A DNA stretch of 64,000 bases from contig NC_030680.2 of NCBI RefSeq assembly GCF_000004195.4, positions 148,431,045-148,495,044 of the forward strand. The letters are read 5' to 3'. The notes beneath the pieces were generated by a model. It saw only the letters and a program-made list of their open reading frames with translations, was not told where the DNA came from and made no database searches. The position numbers and the translations under genes were made by a program. Shown here one piece after another: positions 47,101-60,228 of this stretch (positions within the stretch are counted from its first letter, which is position 1; the number at the start of each line of letters is the position of its first letter). Source of the DNA: Xenopus tropicalis. Taxonomy: Eukaryota; Chordata; Amphibia; Anura; Pipidae.

Positions 47101-50100
47101 GCATAATTCTGCCCATTAGGGCCCTTGCACAGGGCACCTGTACCTGGGCCAATAGTGGGTTCAGGCTGTAGAAATCCAGCACAATGTACAGGGCATGGCA
47201 GTGCCAGCTGTAAGGCAGCCCCGTACTGGGCATTTGGCTCTTTTCAGATTTTGCATCTGAATGACATGCAGATAGGGGGTACCCTACAGGATGCCCCTGT
47301 GCCCCTCTGAATGCGGCTCTGGCACACACAGCGCTGTATGTTGGGCACAGCGCCACTTGTTGTGCCACATTCTGTCAGAAGGAACTGCTTTGTCTCTGGG
47401 TGGAACCCGAGTTGCCTGCAAAGTGCAATAACCAGGGTTTGTTTTGCCTATGCCCCTTCATGCCCTTCCCACATTCTCACAGTAGTTCCTAGTCAAGGTT
47501 ACACAATGTGTGCCAACTCCTGAGCTGGGCATTGGTGCCAGTGATTACAGTTGATATATTGGGAGTGAGCTGGGCATTGGTGCCAGTGATTACAGTTGAT
47601 ATATTGGGAGTGGGCTGGGCATTGGTGCCGTTGATTACAGTTGATATATTGGGAGTGGCTGGGCATTGGTGCCGGTGATTACAGTTAATATATTGGGAGT
47701 GAGCTGGGCATTGGTGCCTGTGATTACAGTTGATATATTGGGAGTGAGCTGGGCATTGGTGCCAGTGATTACAGTTGATATATTGGGAGTGAGCTGGGCA
47801 TTGGTGCCAGTGATTACAGTTGATATATTGGGAGTGGGCTGGGCATTGGTGCCGGTGATTACAGTTGATATATTGGGAGTGGGCTGGGCATTGGTGCCGG
47901 TGATTACAGTTAATATATTGGGAGTGAGCTGGGCATTGGTGCCTGTGATTACAGTTGATATATTGGGAGTGAGCTGGGCATTGGTGCCAGTGATTACAGT
48001 TAATATATTGGGAGTGAGCTGGGCATTGGTGCCTGTGATTACAGTTGATATATTGGGAGTGAGCTGGGCATTGGTGCCAGTGATTACAGTTGATATATTG
48101 GGAGTGAGCTGGGCATTGGTGCCAGTGATTACAGTTGATATATTGGGAGTGAGCTGGGCATTGGTGCCAGTGATTACAGTTGATATATTGGGAGTGAGCT
48201 GGGCATTGGTGCCGGTGATTACAGTTGATATATTGGGAGTGAGCTGGGCATTGGTGCCAGTGATTACAGTTGATATATTGGGAGTGAGCTGGGCATTGGT
48301 GCCAGTGATTACAGTTGATATATTGGGAGTGAGCTGGGCATTGGTGCCAGTGATTACAGTTGATATATTGGGAGTGATCTGGGCATTGGTGCCGGTGATT
48401 ACAGTTGATATATATTGGGAGTGAGCTGGGCATTGGTGCCGGTGATTACAGCTGATATATTGGGAGTGAGCTGGGCATTGGTGCCGGTGATTACAGTTAA
48501 TATATTGGGAGTGAGCTGGGCATTGGTGCCTGTGATTACAGTTAATATATTGGGAGTGAGCTGGGCATTGGTGCCTGTGATTACAGTTGATATATTGGGA
48601 GTGAGCTGGGCATTGGTGCCGGTGATTACAGTTGATATATTGGGAGTGAGCTGGGCATTGGTGCCGGTGATTACAGTTAATATATTGGGAGTGAGCTGGG
48701 CATTGGTGCCGGTGAGTGACCACTAAACCCCAGTGCCCCCCCTCGTGCCGTACATGACAGCTTGTCCCCCCCATAACAGGCAGATGTTCTGTTTATTGAT
48801 TGCAGCCGCACTGTAACAACATGGAGCCCACTGAGAGCAGCAGCTGCCGCCACCGGGGGGTCCGTTCTGCTCTGGCCCCTCAGTCACATTTGTTCCTTTG
48901 GTCTGGGGCCCCCCAGTGCGAGCTTGTTATTGGTGGAATTCCTGTGTAAGCTTTACTCCTGGTGGCCAATCGGCCAATTAATTGTTATTCAATGTGGAAA
49001 GTCTGGAAAATTCCGAGATTGAAAGAAACTAATTGCTGCTGATCCACATCATGCAAAAGTGCTGAAGTGCTTTCTGTATTAGTCACGAACATCTTGTGGC
49101 CTCACAGCTGTCGCTGAACTACAACTCTCAGCAGTCCAAGAGATGCCCATGCCTGGCGTATATATACTTATCAGCCTATGAGATGCAGGGAGCTGGGCTC
49201 CTCCCACACAGAGATTTACTGAGGTTATAACAGGCACACATGCCAAGGGCTATAAATATTTATATGTATTATCCCTCTAATCTTGTGATTTCTTGCAGCA
49301 AATCTGATTAATCACATTGTTTTCTTCCTCCCAGGATCATTGGTTTGTTTATATGGCTTCTTCCTCCAAAACAGAATCATAAGATTGGCCTGATGTCTCC
49401 ATTTCCTACGGCCCCACCGGCCACTACTAACGCTTAGCAAAACAGGCATTAAAGTAATCTTCTAGCTATCTGCTTAACAGAGCACAGATCCTATCTGATC
49501 CCCCCCCCCCCCCCCCATTGTAAGCAGCAGTCCTGCCCTGCTTTATGGCTGAGATTCTAGCTATCTGTATAACAGAGCATTCTGTCACAGTGGCACAGAT
49601 CCTATCTGATCCCCCCATTGTAAGCAGCAGTCCTGCCCTGCTTTATGGCTGAGATTCTAGCTATCTGTATAACAGAGCATTCTGTCACAGTGGCACAGAT
49701 CCTATCTGATCCCCCCATTGTAAGCAGCAGTCCTGCCCTGCTTTATGGCTGAGATTCTAGCTATCTGTATAACAGAGCATTCTGTCACAGTGGCACAGAT
49801 CCTATCTGATCCCCCCATTGTAAGCAGCAGTCCTGCCCTGCTTTATGGCTGAGATTCTAGCTATCTGTATAACAGAGCATTCTGTCACAGTGGCACAGAT
49901 CCTATCCCCCCCATTGTAAGCAGCAGTCCTGCCCTGCTTTATGGCTGAGATTCTAGCTATCTGTATAACAGAGCATTCTGTCACAGTGGCACAGATCCTA
50001 TCTGATCCCCCCATTGTAAGCAGCAGTCCTGCCCTGCTTTATGGCTGAGATTCTAGCTATCTGTATAACAGAGCATTCTGTCACAGTGGCACAGATCCTA

Positions 50101-53100
50101 TCTGATCCCCCCATTGTAAGCAGCAGTCCTGCCCTGCTTTATGGCTGAGATTCTAGCTATCTGTATAACAGAGCATTCTGTCACAGTGGCTCAGATCCTA
50201 TCTGATCCCCCCCATTGTAAGCAGCAGTCCTGCCCTGCTTTATGGCTGAGATTCTAGCTATCTGTATAACAGAGCATTCTGTCACAGTGGCACAGATCCT
50301 ATCTGATCCCCCCCCCCCCCCCATTGTAAGCAGCAGTCCTGCCCTGCTTTATGGCTGAGATTCTAGCTATCTGTATAACAGAGCATTCTGTCACAGTGGC
50401 ACAGATCCTATCTGATCCCCCCCATTGTAAGCAGCAGTCCTGCCCTGCTTTATGGCTGAGATTCTAGCTATCTGTATAACAGAGCATTCTGTCACAGTGG
50501 CACAGATCCTATCTGATCCCCCCATTGTAAGCAGCAGTCCTGCCCTGCTTTATGGCTGAGATTCTAGCTATCTGTATAACAGAGCATTCTGTCACAGTGG
50601 TACAGATCCTATCTGATCCCCCCATTGTAAGCAGCAGTCCTGCCCTGCTTTATGGCTGAGATTCTAGCTATCTGTATAACAGAGCATTCTGTCACAGTGG
50701 CACAGATCCTATCTGATCCCTCCCATTGTAAGCAGCAGTCCTGCCCTGCTTTATGGCTGAGATGGTATAATCTCTATATACAGTGGCTTGCAAAAGTATT
50801 CGGCCCCTTTGAACTTTTCCACATTTTGTCACATTACAGCCACAAACATGAATCAATTTTATTGGAATTCCACGTGAAAGACCAATACAAAGTGGTGTAC
50901 ACATGAGAAGTGGAAGGAAAATCATACATGATTCCAAACATTTTTTACAAATAAATATGTGCAAAGTGGGGTGTGCGTAATTATTCAGCCCCCTTTGGTC
51001 TGAGTGCAGTCAGTTGCCCATAGACATTGCCTGATGAGTGCTAATGACTAAATAGAGTGCCCCTGTGTGTAATCTAATGTCAGTACAAATACAGCTGCTC
51101 TGTGACGGCCTCAGAGGTTGCTAAGGGAATATTGGGAGCAACAACACCATGAAGTCCAAAGAACACACCAGACAGGTCAGGGATAAAGTTATTGAGAAAT
51201 ATAAAGCAGGCTTAGGCTACAAACAGATTCCCAAAGCCTTGAACCTCCCACGGAGCCCTGTTCCACCGATCATTCAGAAATGGCAGGAGTATGGCACAAC
51301 TGTAACCCTACCAAGGCACGGCCGTCCCCCTAAACTCACAGGCCGAACAAGGAGAGCGCTGATCAGAAATGCCGCCAAGAGGCCCATGGTGACTCTGGGG
51401 GGGCTGCAGAGATCTACAGCTCAGGTGGGGGAATCTGTCCATAGGACAACTATTAGTCGGGCACTGCACAAAGTTGGCCTTTATGGAAGAGTGGCAAGAA
51501 GAAAGCCATTGTTACCAGAAAACCATAAGAAGTCCCGTTTGCAGTTTGCCACAAGCCATGTGGGGGGGGGGGGGGGGGGCAGCAAACATGTGGGAGAAGG
51601 GGCTCTGGTCAGATGAGACCAAAATGGAACTTTTTGGCCAAAATGCAAAATGCTATGTGTGGCGGAAAACTAACACTGCACATCACTCTGACTCCACCAT
51701 CCCCACTGTCACATATGGGGGGGCAGCATCATGCTCTGGGGGGGCTTCTCTTCAGCAGGGACAGGGAAGCTGGTCAGAGTTGATGGGAAGATGGATGGAG
51801 CCAAATACAGGGCAATCTTGGAAGAAAACCTCTTGGAGTCTGCAAAAGACTTGAGACTGGGGCGGAGGTTCCCCTTCCAGCAGGACAACGACCCTAAACA
51901 TAAAGCCAGGGCAACAATGGGTTAAACCCAAACATATCCATGTGTTAGACTGGCCCAGTCACAGCCCAGATCTAAATCCAATGGGGAATCTGTGGCAAGA
52001 TCTGAAAACTGCTGTTCCCAAAGGCTGACCATCTAATCTGACTGAGCTGGAGCTGTTTTGCAAAGAAGAATGGGCAAGGATTTCAGTCTGTAGGTGGGCA
52101 AAGCGGGTAGAGACAGACCCTAAAGCCTGGCAGCTGGAATTGCAGCAAAAGGGGGTTCTACAGAGTATTGACTCAGGGGGCTGAATAATTACGCACACCC
52201 CACTTTGCACTTATTTATTTGTAAAAAATGTTTGGAATCATGTATGATTTTCCTTCCACTTCTCACGTGTACACCACTTTGTATTGGGCTTTCCCGTGTA
52301 CCCCACTTTGTATTGGTCTTTCACGTAGAATTCCAATAAAACTGATTCATGTTTGTGGCTGTAATGTGACAAAATGTGGAAAAGTTCAAGGGGGCCGAAT
52401 ACTTTTGCAAGCCACTGTATCTGTATTACAGAGACTGTTGTTCTGCAGTAGATGTTACCTTTTGATAATGGCAGTTCTGGGTGCCAAGCTTTTGCAATAA
52501 GCTTATTCAGCTTTTGGGTGCACAACACAGATTTTGCCTGGGGGGGGGGTAGGTGGGGGTAAGTGTATTTACATTGGCTGATATTCCTCCTCGACACGCA
52601 GCTCTGTTTATTTAGAAAGCCAGAAATTCTGCATAGAGAATAATAAATATTTCCTCGTTTCCTTGCTTGGGGGCAATGGCTGCTCCACGAGGGCCCAGGA
52701 TTAAAGTGCAAATTTATTTTCTTTGAGATTTGGGTTGTTTGTGTTTGTTTGGCTGATTTCTGTTGTTTCCCGGGGCCCCATATTGGGGTTACAGGTGTTG
52801 CACATTCACTTTGCTTTGATTCATTGTAGAACGTACAAAGGGGCCCCCCAACGTCTGGATTTGATTTGCCTATCGGGCTGTGCCGGGTCACCAGGGGTGG
52901 ACAGAACCCAGAACTACACCTTTATATGTCTGTGCCTATGGGCCCCTGTTCCTTTGCCTCCAGATATTGCTGAACTGAGAGAAAAGTGTAAGCTCTTGAT
53001 CCTGGGTATTGTGCAGCACTGTGGGTTGGTGACATAACCCCCCCTCACATACACTCAGACTTTCACGGCTGCTTGTGTTTTGCTTCTCCGTGTTCCGGAG

Positions 53101-56100
53101 CAGGTTCTGGTGACTCAGCTGGATGTGTTTCCTCTTGGCCCCTCGGTGCCCTGACTCCATTGCCCAGGAATGGGGGGAGAAGCTTCCCTGACTCCTCTCG
53201 TTTCCTCGCTGTCCTCACTGGGCTTCTCTGGAACTGCCCGACTCAGCACATAGTGGTGGTTCTGTGGGCTCACCCCAGCCGCTCTGTGTTGGAAGCACAA
53301 ACAGATATTCAGTATAAAGGGATTGCAGGATAGGTGCTAGTCTTTTGGGCAACCTGCTTCCCACAGAATGTAATTTGACTACAACTCCCAGCACCCTCTT
53401 GTCGCCTTTGGCAACCAGTGGCAGGCAGGTGGGTTACAGATGTGGCTGTCCTGGTGTCATGCATAGGGATTCTAACTGGCATTTCTGCCCACTGAGTGGA
53501 TCAAAGTTCCTAATTTTGGGTGAAATTTATATAAGAACCCTTGTGACAACTATATATAATGTAAACTGCCGACCCGGAGCTCTACGGCATCCCTGGGCCC
53601 TATTGGAACCTGGGGCCCTACTGCACCCTGGGGCCCTATTGGAACCTGGGGCCCTACTGCACCCTGGGGCCCTATTGGAACCTGGGGCCCTACTGCACCC
53701 TGGGGCCCTATTGGAACCTGGGGCCCTACTGCATCCTGGGGCCCTATTGCAACCCGGGGCCCTATTGCATCCCGGGGGCCCTATTGCATCCCGGGGGCCC
53801 TATTGCATCCCGGGGGCCCTATTGCATCCCGGGGGCCCTATTGCAACCCGGGGCCCTATTGCAACCCGGGGCCCTATTGCAACCCGGGGCCCTATTGCAT
53901 CCCGGGGCCCTATTGCATCCCGGGGCCCTATTGCATCCCGGGGCCCTATTGCATCCCGGGGCCCTACTGCATGTCCAGGTTCCTTAACCAATTAGAATGC
54001 TGCTGGCAGGAGCTGGCTATTACTGCCCAATACTTCCCTGCCCTAGTGCCAAAGCTTCAGGAATAGTATAAATGGGTGATTGTCTCCCTAATGGTGTTAC
54101 CCTTAATAGGGCTGCTGGCCGGGGATGCTGGGAGTTCTAGCCCACAACCCTATCCATGCCTGACACTGAAGGCGCAAGTTTCAATTCCTTCCCAATATCT
54201 AATTTAGCAAAAAGCAACCTAGGGGAATTAGAGGCCTTCTAAGTGATATGTAGGAAGTGCTGAATGGAAAGTAAAAGTAATTGTAATTAAAAATCCGCTC
54301 AGATTTTTAAATACATTTATAACAGGCATGGATGATTTTATTAAGAAAAGAATTTGGGTGATACACAAGTCACAATAAGCACTTACATGTACCCAAGAAT
54401 CGCCCAAGAACAACTGTAACGTTCCGATTGCAAGGGGGAGTGTTTTCCCTGCTACTCACCTCTCCGTTTCTACTTCCTGTCCTGACAGAAACCATAATTG
54501 TATTATTATAGATATACAGCCAGGATGGGAGCAGTAGTTTTACCCTGTACGAATAGGGAGGGCTGATGGCCCTGCTGTGAGACACGGCTGTAACACAAGC
54601 TCCCATTGGCTGAGAGGAGTACAGGGGCAGGAATATCAGAAATCACCATTGATCAGACTTTGCTCGGGTACGTCTCGTAGCCAAGGGGCTAAAGTGCACA
54701 GAGCAGTGACCCGTATCAGCCAATCAGCAATTAGTATTGATCTGTTTTTGGCACAAACAAACAAACATTCGGTTGCTGTGAGTTCAGGGGCGTAATTTAA
54801 AGGTGTACGGGCCCTTGTGCACAATTTGTAACAGGGACCCCAACTTTGCACCATTACCCCCCTTCTCTACACTCCTGCGCTTGGCTGTAGTTACCATAGC
54901 AACACTAGCTGGTCCCCAGTGGGCTTTTTAGTGGGCTCCCAGGGTTGCCATCTCAACAAAATTTTCTGGGCCCCCCTCCTCCTCAGCAACTCCTCCAATG
55001 GCCCCTCCCATTGGTCACCAGCAGTGCCCCCCTAGAACATTAGCAGCCAGCAGGGGCCCCCTAATACATTGGTAGCCAGCAGTGCCCCCCTAGTGCATTG
55101 GTAGCCAGCAGTGCCCCCCTAGTGCATTGGTAGCCAGCAGTGCCCCCCCTAGTACATTGGTAGCCAGCAGTGCCCCCCCTAGTACATTGGTAGCCAGCAG
55201 TGCCCCCCCTAGTACATTGGTAGCCAGCAGTGCCCCCCCTAGTACATTGGTAGCCAGCAGTGCCCCCTAGTACATTGGTAGCCAGCAGTGCCCCCTAGTA
55301 CATTGGTAGCCAGCAGTGCCCCCTAGTACATTGGTAGCCAGCAGTGCCCCCTAGTACATTGGTAGCCAGCAGTGCCCCCTAGTACATTGGTAGCCAGCAG
55401 TGCCCCCTAGTACATTGGTAGCCAGCAGTGCCCCCTAGTACATTGGTAGCCAGCAGTGCCCCCTAGTACATTGGTAGCCAGCAGTGCCCCCCAGTACATT
55501 GGTAGCCAGCAGTGCCCCCCTAGTACATTGGTAGCCAGCAGTGCCCCCCTAGTACATTGGTAGCCAGCAGTGCCCCCCTAGTACATTGGTAGCCAGCAGT
55601 GCCCCCTAGTACATTGGTAGCCAGCAGTGCCCCCCAGTACATTGGTAGCCAGCAGTGCCCCCCTAGTACATTGGTAGCCAGCAGTGCCCCCTAGTACATT
55701 GGTAGCCAGCAGTGCCCCCTAGTACATTGGTAGCCAGCAGTGCCCCCCAGTACATTGCTAGCCAGCAGTGCCCCCCAGTACATTGGTAGCCAGCAGTGCC
55801 CCCCAGTACATTGGTAGCCAGCAGTGCCCCCTAGTACATTGGTAGCCATCAGTGCCCCCTAGTACATTGGTAGCCAGCAGTGCCCCCTAGTACATTGGTA
55901 GCCAGCAGTGCCCCCTAGTACATTGGTAGCCAGCCCAACCCAACCGTGTCCCCCCCCCCGGCATCTTCAGCGGCGGCTCCTTTGGCACTTCAGACTGCCG
56001 ACAGGGCCGGAATTGATTAAAGGGGCCCAAGCTACTAAGAAAACTGTAGCACAGCCGGGCCCCCTTTAAGGTTAAAATCGCCCGGGCCCGGGACAACTGT

Positions 56101-59100
56101 CCCCCCTGTGCCCCCACTGATGGCGGCCCTGGGTCCTCCAGGGGTGCCAGTTAGCCCCCCGCTGAGGGGAAGTACGGTGCAACCCCCCTGTTCCTGTAAA
56201 ACTCATAACAGAGGGCATATAGGAAAAAAAGATCTGAAATTGCCAGAAATGCAGGTTTTCTGTCAGAAAATGTGTATTCAGACTGAAATCACAAGGGCCA
56301 TGATTGGAGCTTCAGCGGTTTTACATTTAATGGTATGGGAGTTGGCAGGGGGCGGGGCACCACTCTGGCACCTCCCTCAGTTGAGGGTTCGGTGCATCCC
56401 TAGTTTAAAGCAGGGGTCCTCACACTACAGCCCCCCCCCCCCAAGGTCATTTACCCGGGCCCCTGCCCCCGCTGCGGCCTCACCCCTGTTTAAAAAGTTT
56501 GAGGAGCCCTGGTTCAAAGGTTTGGGAACTCATGCGTATCTCACTTGGGAATGGATTGGGGTACACTGATTGTAGGAATGGTCCCATTCTGAGGGCAATC
56601 AGTGCCTGTGGGCACCTAAATAAATGTAAATTGGGCAGAATTGGGTCAGATGGGGCCCGTGGGTCCTACTGGGGAGATGCAGAGAGAAGCCATTGGTTTC
56701 CTTCTGTATTACTGGGCCAGCAGCTCCTATGGGATTGTGCCTGGTAGGGACAGACTGGGGCAGTTACGCTAATGTACCAAATGCCACTTGCTCCCATTTT
56801 ATTTAGGCAGTTATGTTGCGGCTAAAGGCCTCTGCTCTAATTGTTGTGCCTTTCTGTGCAGGAGTACATCGTGCGGGTCCAGCGAGGGGTCTCAATGGAG
56901 AACAGTTGGCAGGTAAGGGGGTTGCAGAGTCCAGATGGGGGGGGAGGTTCCATGACCGTGGCTATAGTCTGTACATATGGGTCATTTGTCAACACTGGGC
57001 AAATTTGTTCATGAGCAGTAACCTATGGCAACCAATCAAATTATTGCATTCGTTGTTCTATCTGCAGCCGGCTGAAAAAAAAAAAAAAAAAGCTAATCAC
57101 TGATTGGTTGCTATGGGTTACTGCCCATGGGCACATTTGTCCAGTGTTGATAAATGAGCCCCACAGGAGATTCAGAGGAACTGGGGGGGAGAGAGAATGC
57201 AGGTACTGGGAAATACACCTGGGGGGTATATGTCTAACTAGAGGGAGGTGACACCCCAAATGGTAGGGGAACACATCTATAGGGATGGGGGGAAGTTATA
57301 TACTTATCTCTATATATGACATGGCTTCAGTGCAGTTATATACTGTATACATATATATATATATGGGCGCAGATGATGTCACTGACCTGCTTTATCTCTG
57401 ATGTCATTTTTCAGATTATAAGAAGATACAGTGACTTCGATATGCTGAATAACAGCCTGCAGGTAAGGCCTTTTAGGGTTGCTGCCCTGTGTGCTTCTGT
57501 ACTCTGGGACTTTATTAGTAAGCCCTGATTACTGTATCATATAAGGTAGTAGGGCCGCGTCCTGTGGACGGTTGAACAGTAGAAGAGGCCAGGATGGGGC
57601 CCAGGACTGGAAAGGGACCTCTGTGCCATATATCATTATGTGTGCCCCATGGCATTACCCATGCCCCATGGCATTACCCGTGCCCCATGGCATTACCTGT
57701 TCCCCATGGCATAACCTGTGCCATATATCATTACCCGTGCCCCATATCATTACCCGTGCCCCATATCATTACCCGTGCCCCATATCATTACCCGTGCCCC
57801 ATATCATTACCCGTTCCCCATGGCATTACCCGTGCCCCATATCATTACCCGTGCCCCATATCATTACCCGTGCCCCATGGCATTACCCGTTCCCCATGGC
57901 ATTACCCGTTCCCCATGGCATTACCCGTTCCCCATGGCATTACCCGTTCCCCATGGCATTACCCGTTCCCCATGGCATTACCCGTTCCCCATGGCATTAC
58001 CCGCGCCCCATGGCATTACCCGCGCCCCATGGCATTACCCGCGCCCCATGGCATTAACTGTGCCCCATGGCATTACCTGTGCCATATATCGTTACCCGTG
58101 CCATATATCGTTACCCGTGCCCCATATCGTTACCCGTGCCCCATATCGTTACCCGTGCCCCATATCGTTACCCGTGCCTCATATCGTTACCCGTGCCCCA
58201 TATCGTTACCCGTGCCCCATATCGTTACCCGTGCCCCATATCGTTACCCGTGCCCCATATCGTTACCCGTGCCCCATATCGTTACCCGTGCCCCATGGCA
58301 TTACCCGTTCCCCATGGCATTACCCGTTCCCCATGGCATTCCCCATTCCCCATGGCATTCCCCATTCCCCATGGCATTACCTGCGCCATATATCATTACC
58401 CGTGCCCCATATCATTACCCGTGCCCCATATCATTACCCGTGCCCCATAATTTTTCATGTTTCCTGCACGTTTTTTTGCCTTTTTGTCTTCGCTCCCCGC
58501 ACTTCCCACTGCCCCTCGCTTCCTGCACTTCCCACTGCCCCTCTCCCCCCGCATTCCCACTGCCCCTCTCTCCCCGCACTTCCCACTGCCCCTCTCTCCC
58601 CGCATTCCCACTGCCCCTCTCCCCCCTGAGCTATATCTGTTCTGCGTAGATTGGATCTCATGGCAGATGGGCAGTAAATAGAGCACATACTGTGCATTAG
58701 TGATTGGATAATGGCAAAGGCCATTCATGCACGAACAGTAAATATTCCTTCTTTAACCAAAAATCTGTAAAATGCGTATCTTTAACAGGTGCAGTTTTAT
58801 ATTATTTCTTAAATAGGAGCTGCCATAGTGTTTATCCCACAGTCTCCCGATTTCTGTTGTTTCCTTTCCAGATCTCCGGGCTCAGCCTACCGCTCCCTCC
58901 TAAGAAGCTGATTGGGAATATGGATCGGGAGTTTATTGCGGAGAGACAGAAGGGCCTTCAGAACTACCTAAATGTCATCACCTCCAACCACATCCTGTGT
59001 AACTATGAGCAGGTCAAGAAATTCCTCGACCCGACCAACTATTCTGCCAACTACACCGGTACGGCAGCACCTCCATACGGCTTGTACTACTACTGTCACT

Positions 59101-60141
59101 CAGTGTCCTGTCTCTGTGCCCCCATTACTAGCTGTGTCTCTCTGTATGTGTGTATATATATATATATCCAAAATGCTCGGGACCTGGTGTTTTCCGGATA
59201 AGGGATGTTTTCGTAGTTTGGATCTCCATACTCTAAGGCCACTAAAAAATAAACATGAAATAAACCCAATAGGGCTGTTCTGCCCCCAATAAGGGGTAAT
59301 TATATCTTAGTTGGGATCAAGTACAGGTACTGTTTTATTATTACAGAGAAAAGGGAATCATTTAACCATGAAATAAACCCAATAGGGCTGTTCTGCCCCA
59401 ATAAGGGGTAATTATATCTTAGTTGGGATCAAGTACAGGTACTGTTTTATTATTACAGAGAAAAGGGAATCATTTAACCATTAAATAAACCCAATAGGGC
59501 TGTTCTGCCCCCAATAAGGGGTAATTATATCTTAGTTGGGATCAAGTACAGGTACTGTTTTATTATTACAGAGAAAAGGGAATCATTTAACCATGAAATA
59601 AACCCAATAGGGCTGTTCTGCCCCCAATAAGGGGTAATTATATCTTAGTTGGGATCAAGTACAGGTACTGTTTTATTATTACAGAGAAAAGGGAATCATT
59701 TAACCATGAAATAAACCCAATAGGGCTGTTCTGCCCCCAATAAGGGGTAATTATATCTTAGTTGGGATCAAGTACAGGTACTGTTTTATTATTACAGAGA
59801 AATGGGAATCATTTAACCATGAAATAAACCCAATAGGGCTGTTCTGCCCCCAATAAGGGGTAATTATATCTTAGTTGGGATCAAGTACAGGTACTGTTTT
59901 ATTATTACAGAGAAAAGGGAATCATTTAACCATTAAATAAACCCAATAGGGCTGTTCTGCCCCAATAAGGGGTAATTATATCTTAGTCAGGATCAAGTAC
60001 AGGTACTGTTTTATTATTATATTTTTTAAAATTAGAATTATTTGCTTATAATGGAGTCTATGAAAGATGATCTTCTTCCCGTAATTTAGAACTTTCTGGA
60101 TAATAGGTTTCCAGATAATAGATCCCATACCTATGTATGTA

Positions 60142-60228
<87 letters not shown>

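Noticed and set aside
47489..48774. 314- and 379-codon His/Asn-rich open frames
   Set aside because: They are products of the 45-bp minisatellite, overlapping each other in different frames and open on the other strand too.
53345..53995. 216-codon Gly/Pro-rich open frame
   Set aside because: Translation of the GC-rich 18-20-bp minisatellite in pxk intron 1.
8011..58450. CRISPR-like direct repeats
   Set aside because: All regular arrays are head-to-tail minisatellites without unique spacers, in vertebrate introns; no cas genes.
57572..58649. Overlapping 161-, 303- and 351-codon open frames
   Set aside because: A 19-bp array that lacks stops in all plus frames; no domain and no coding bias.
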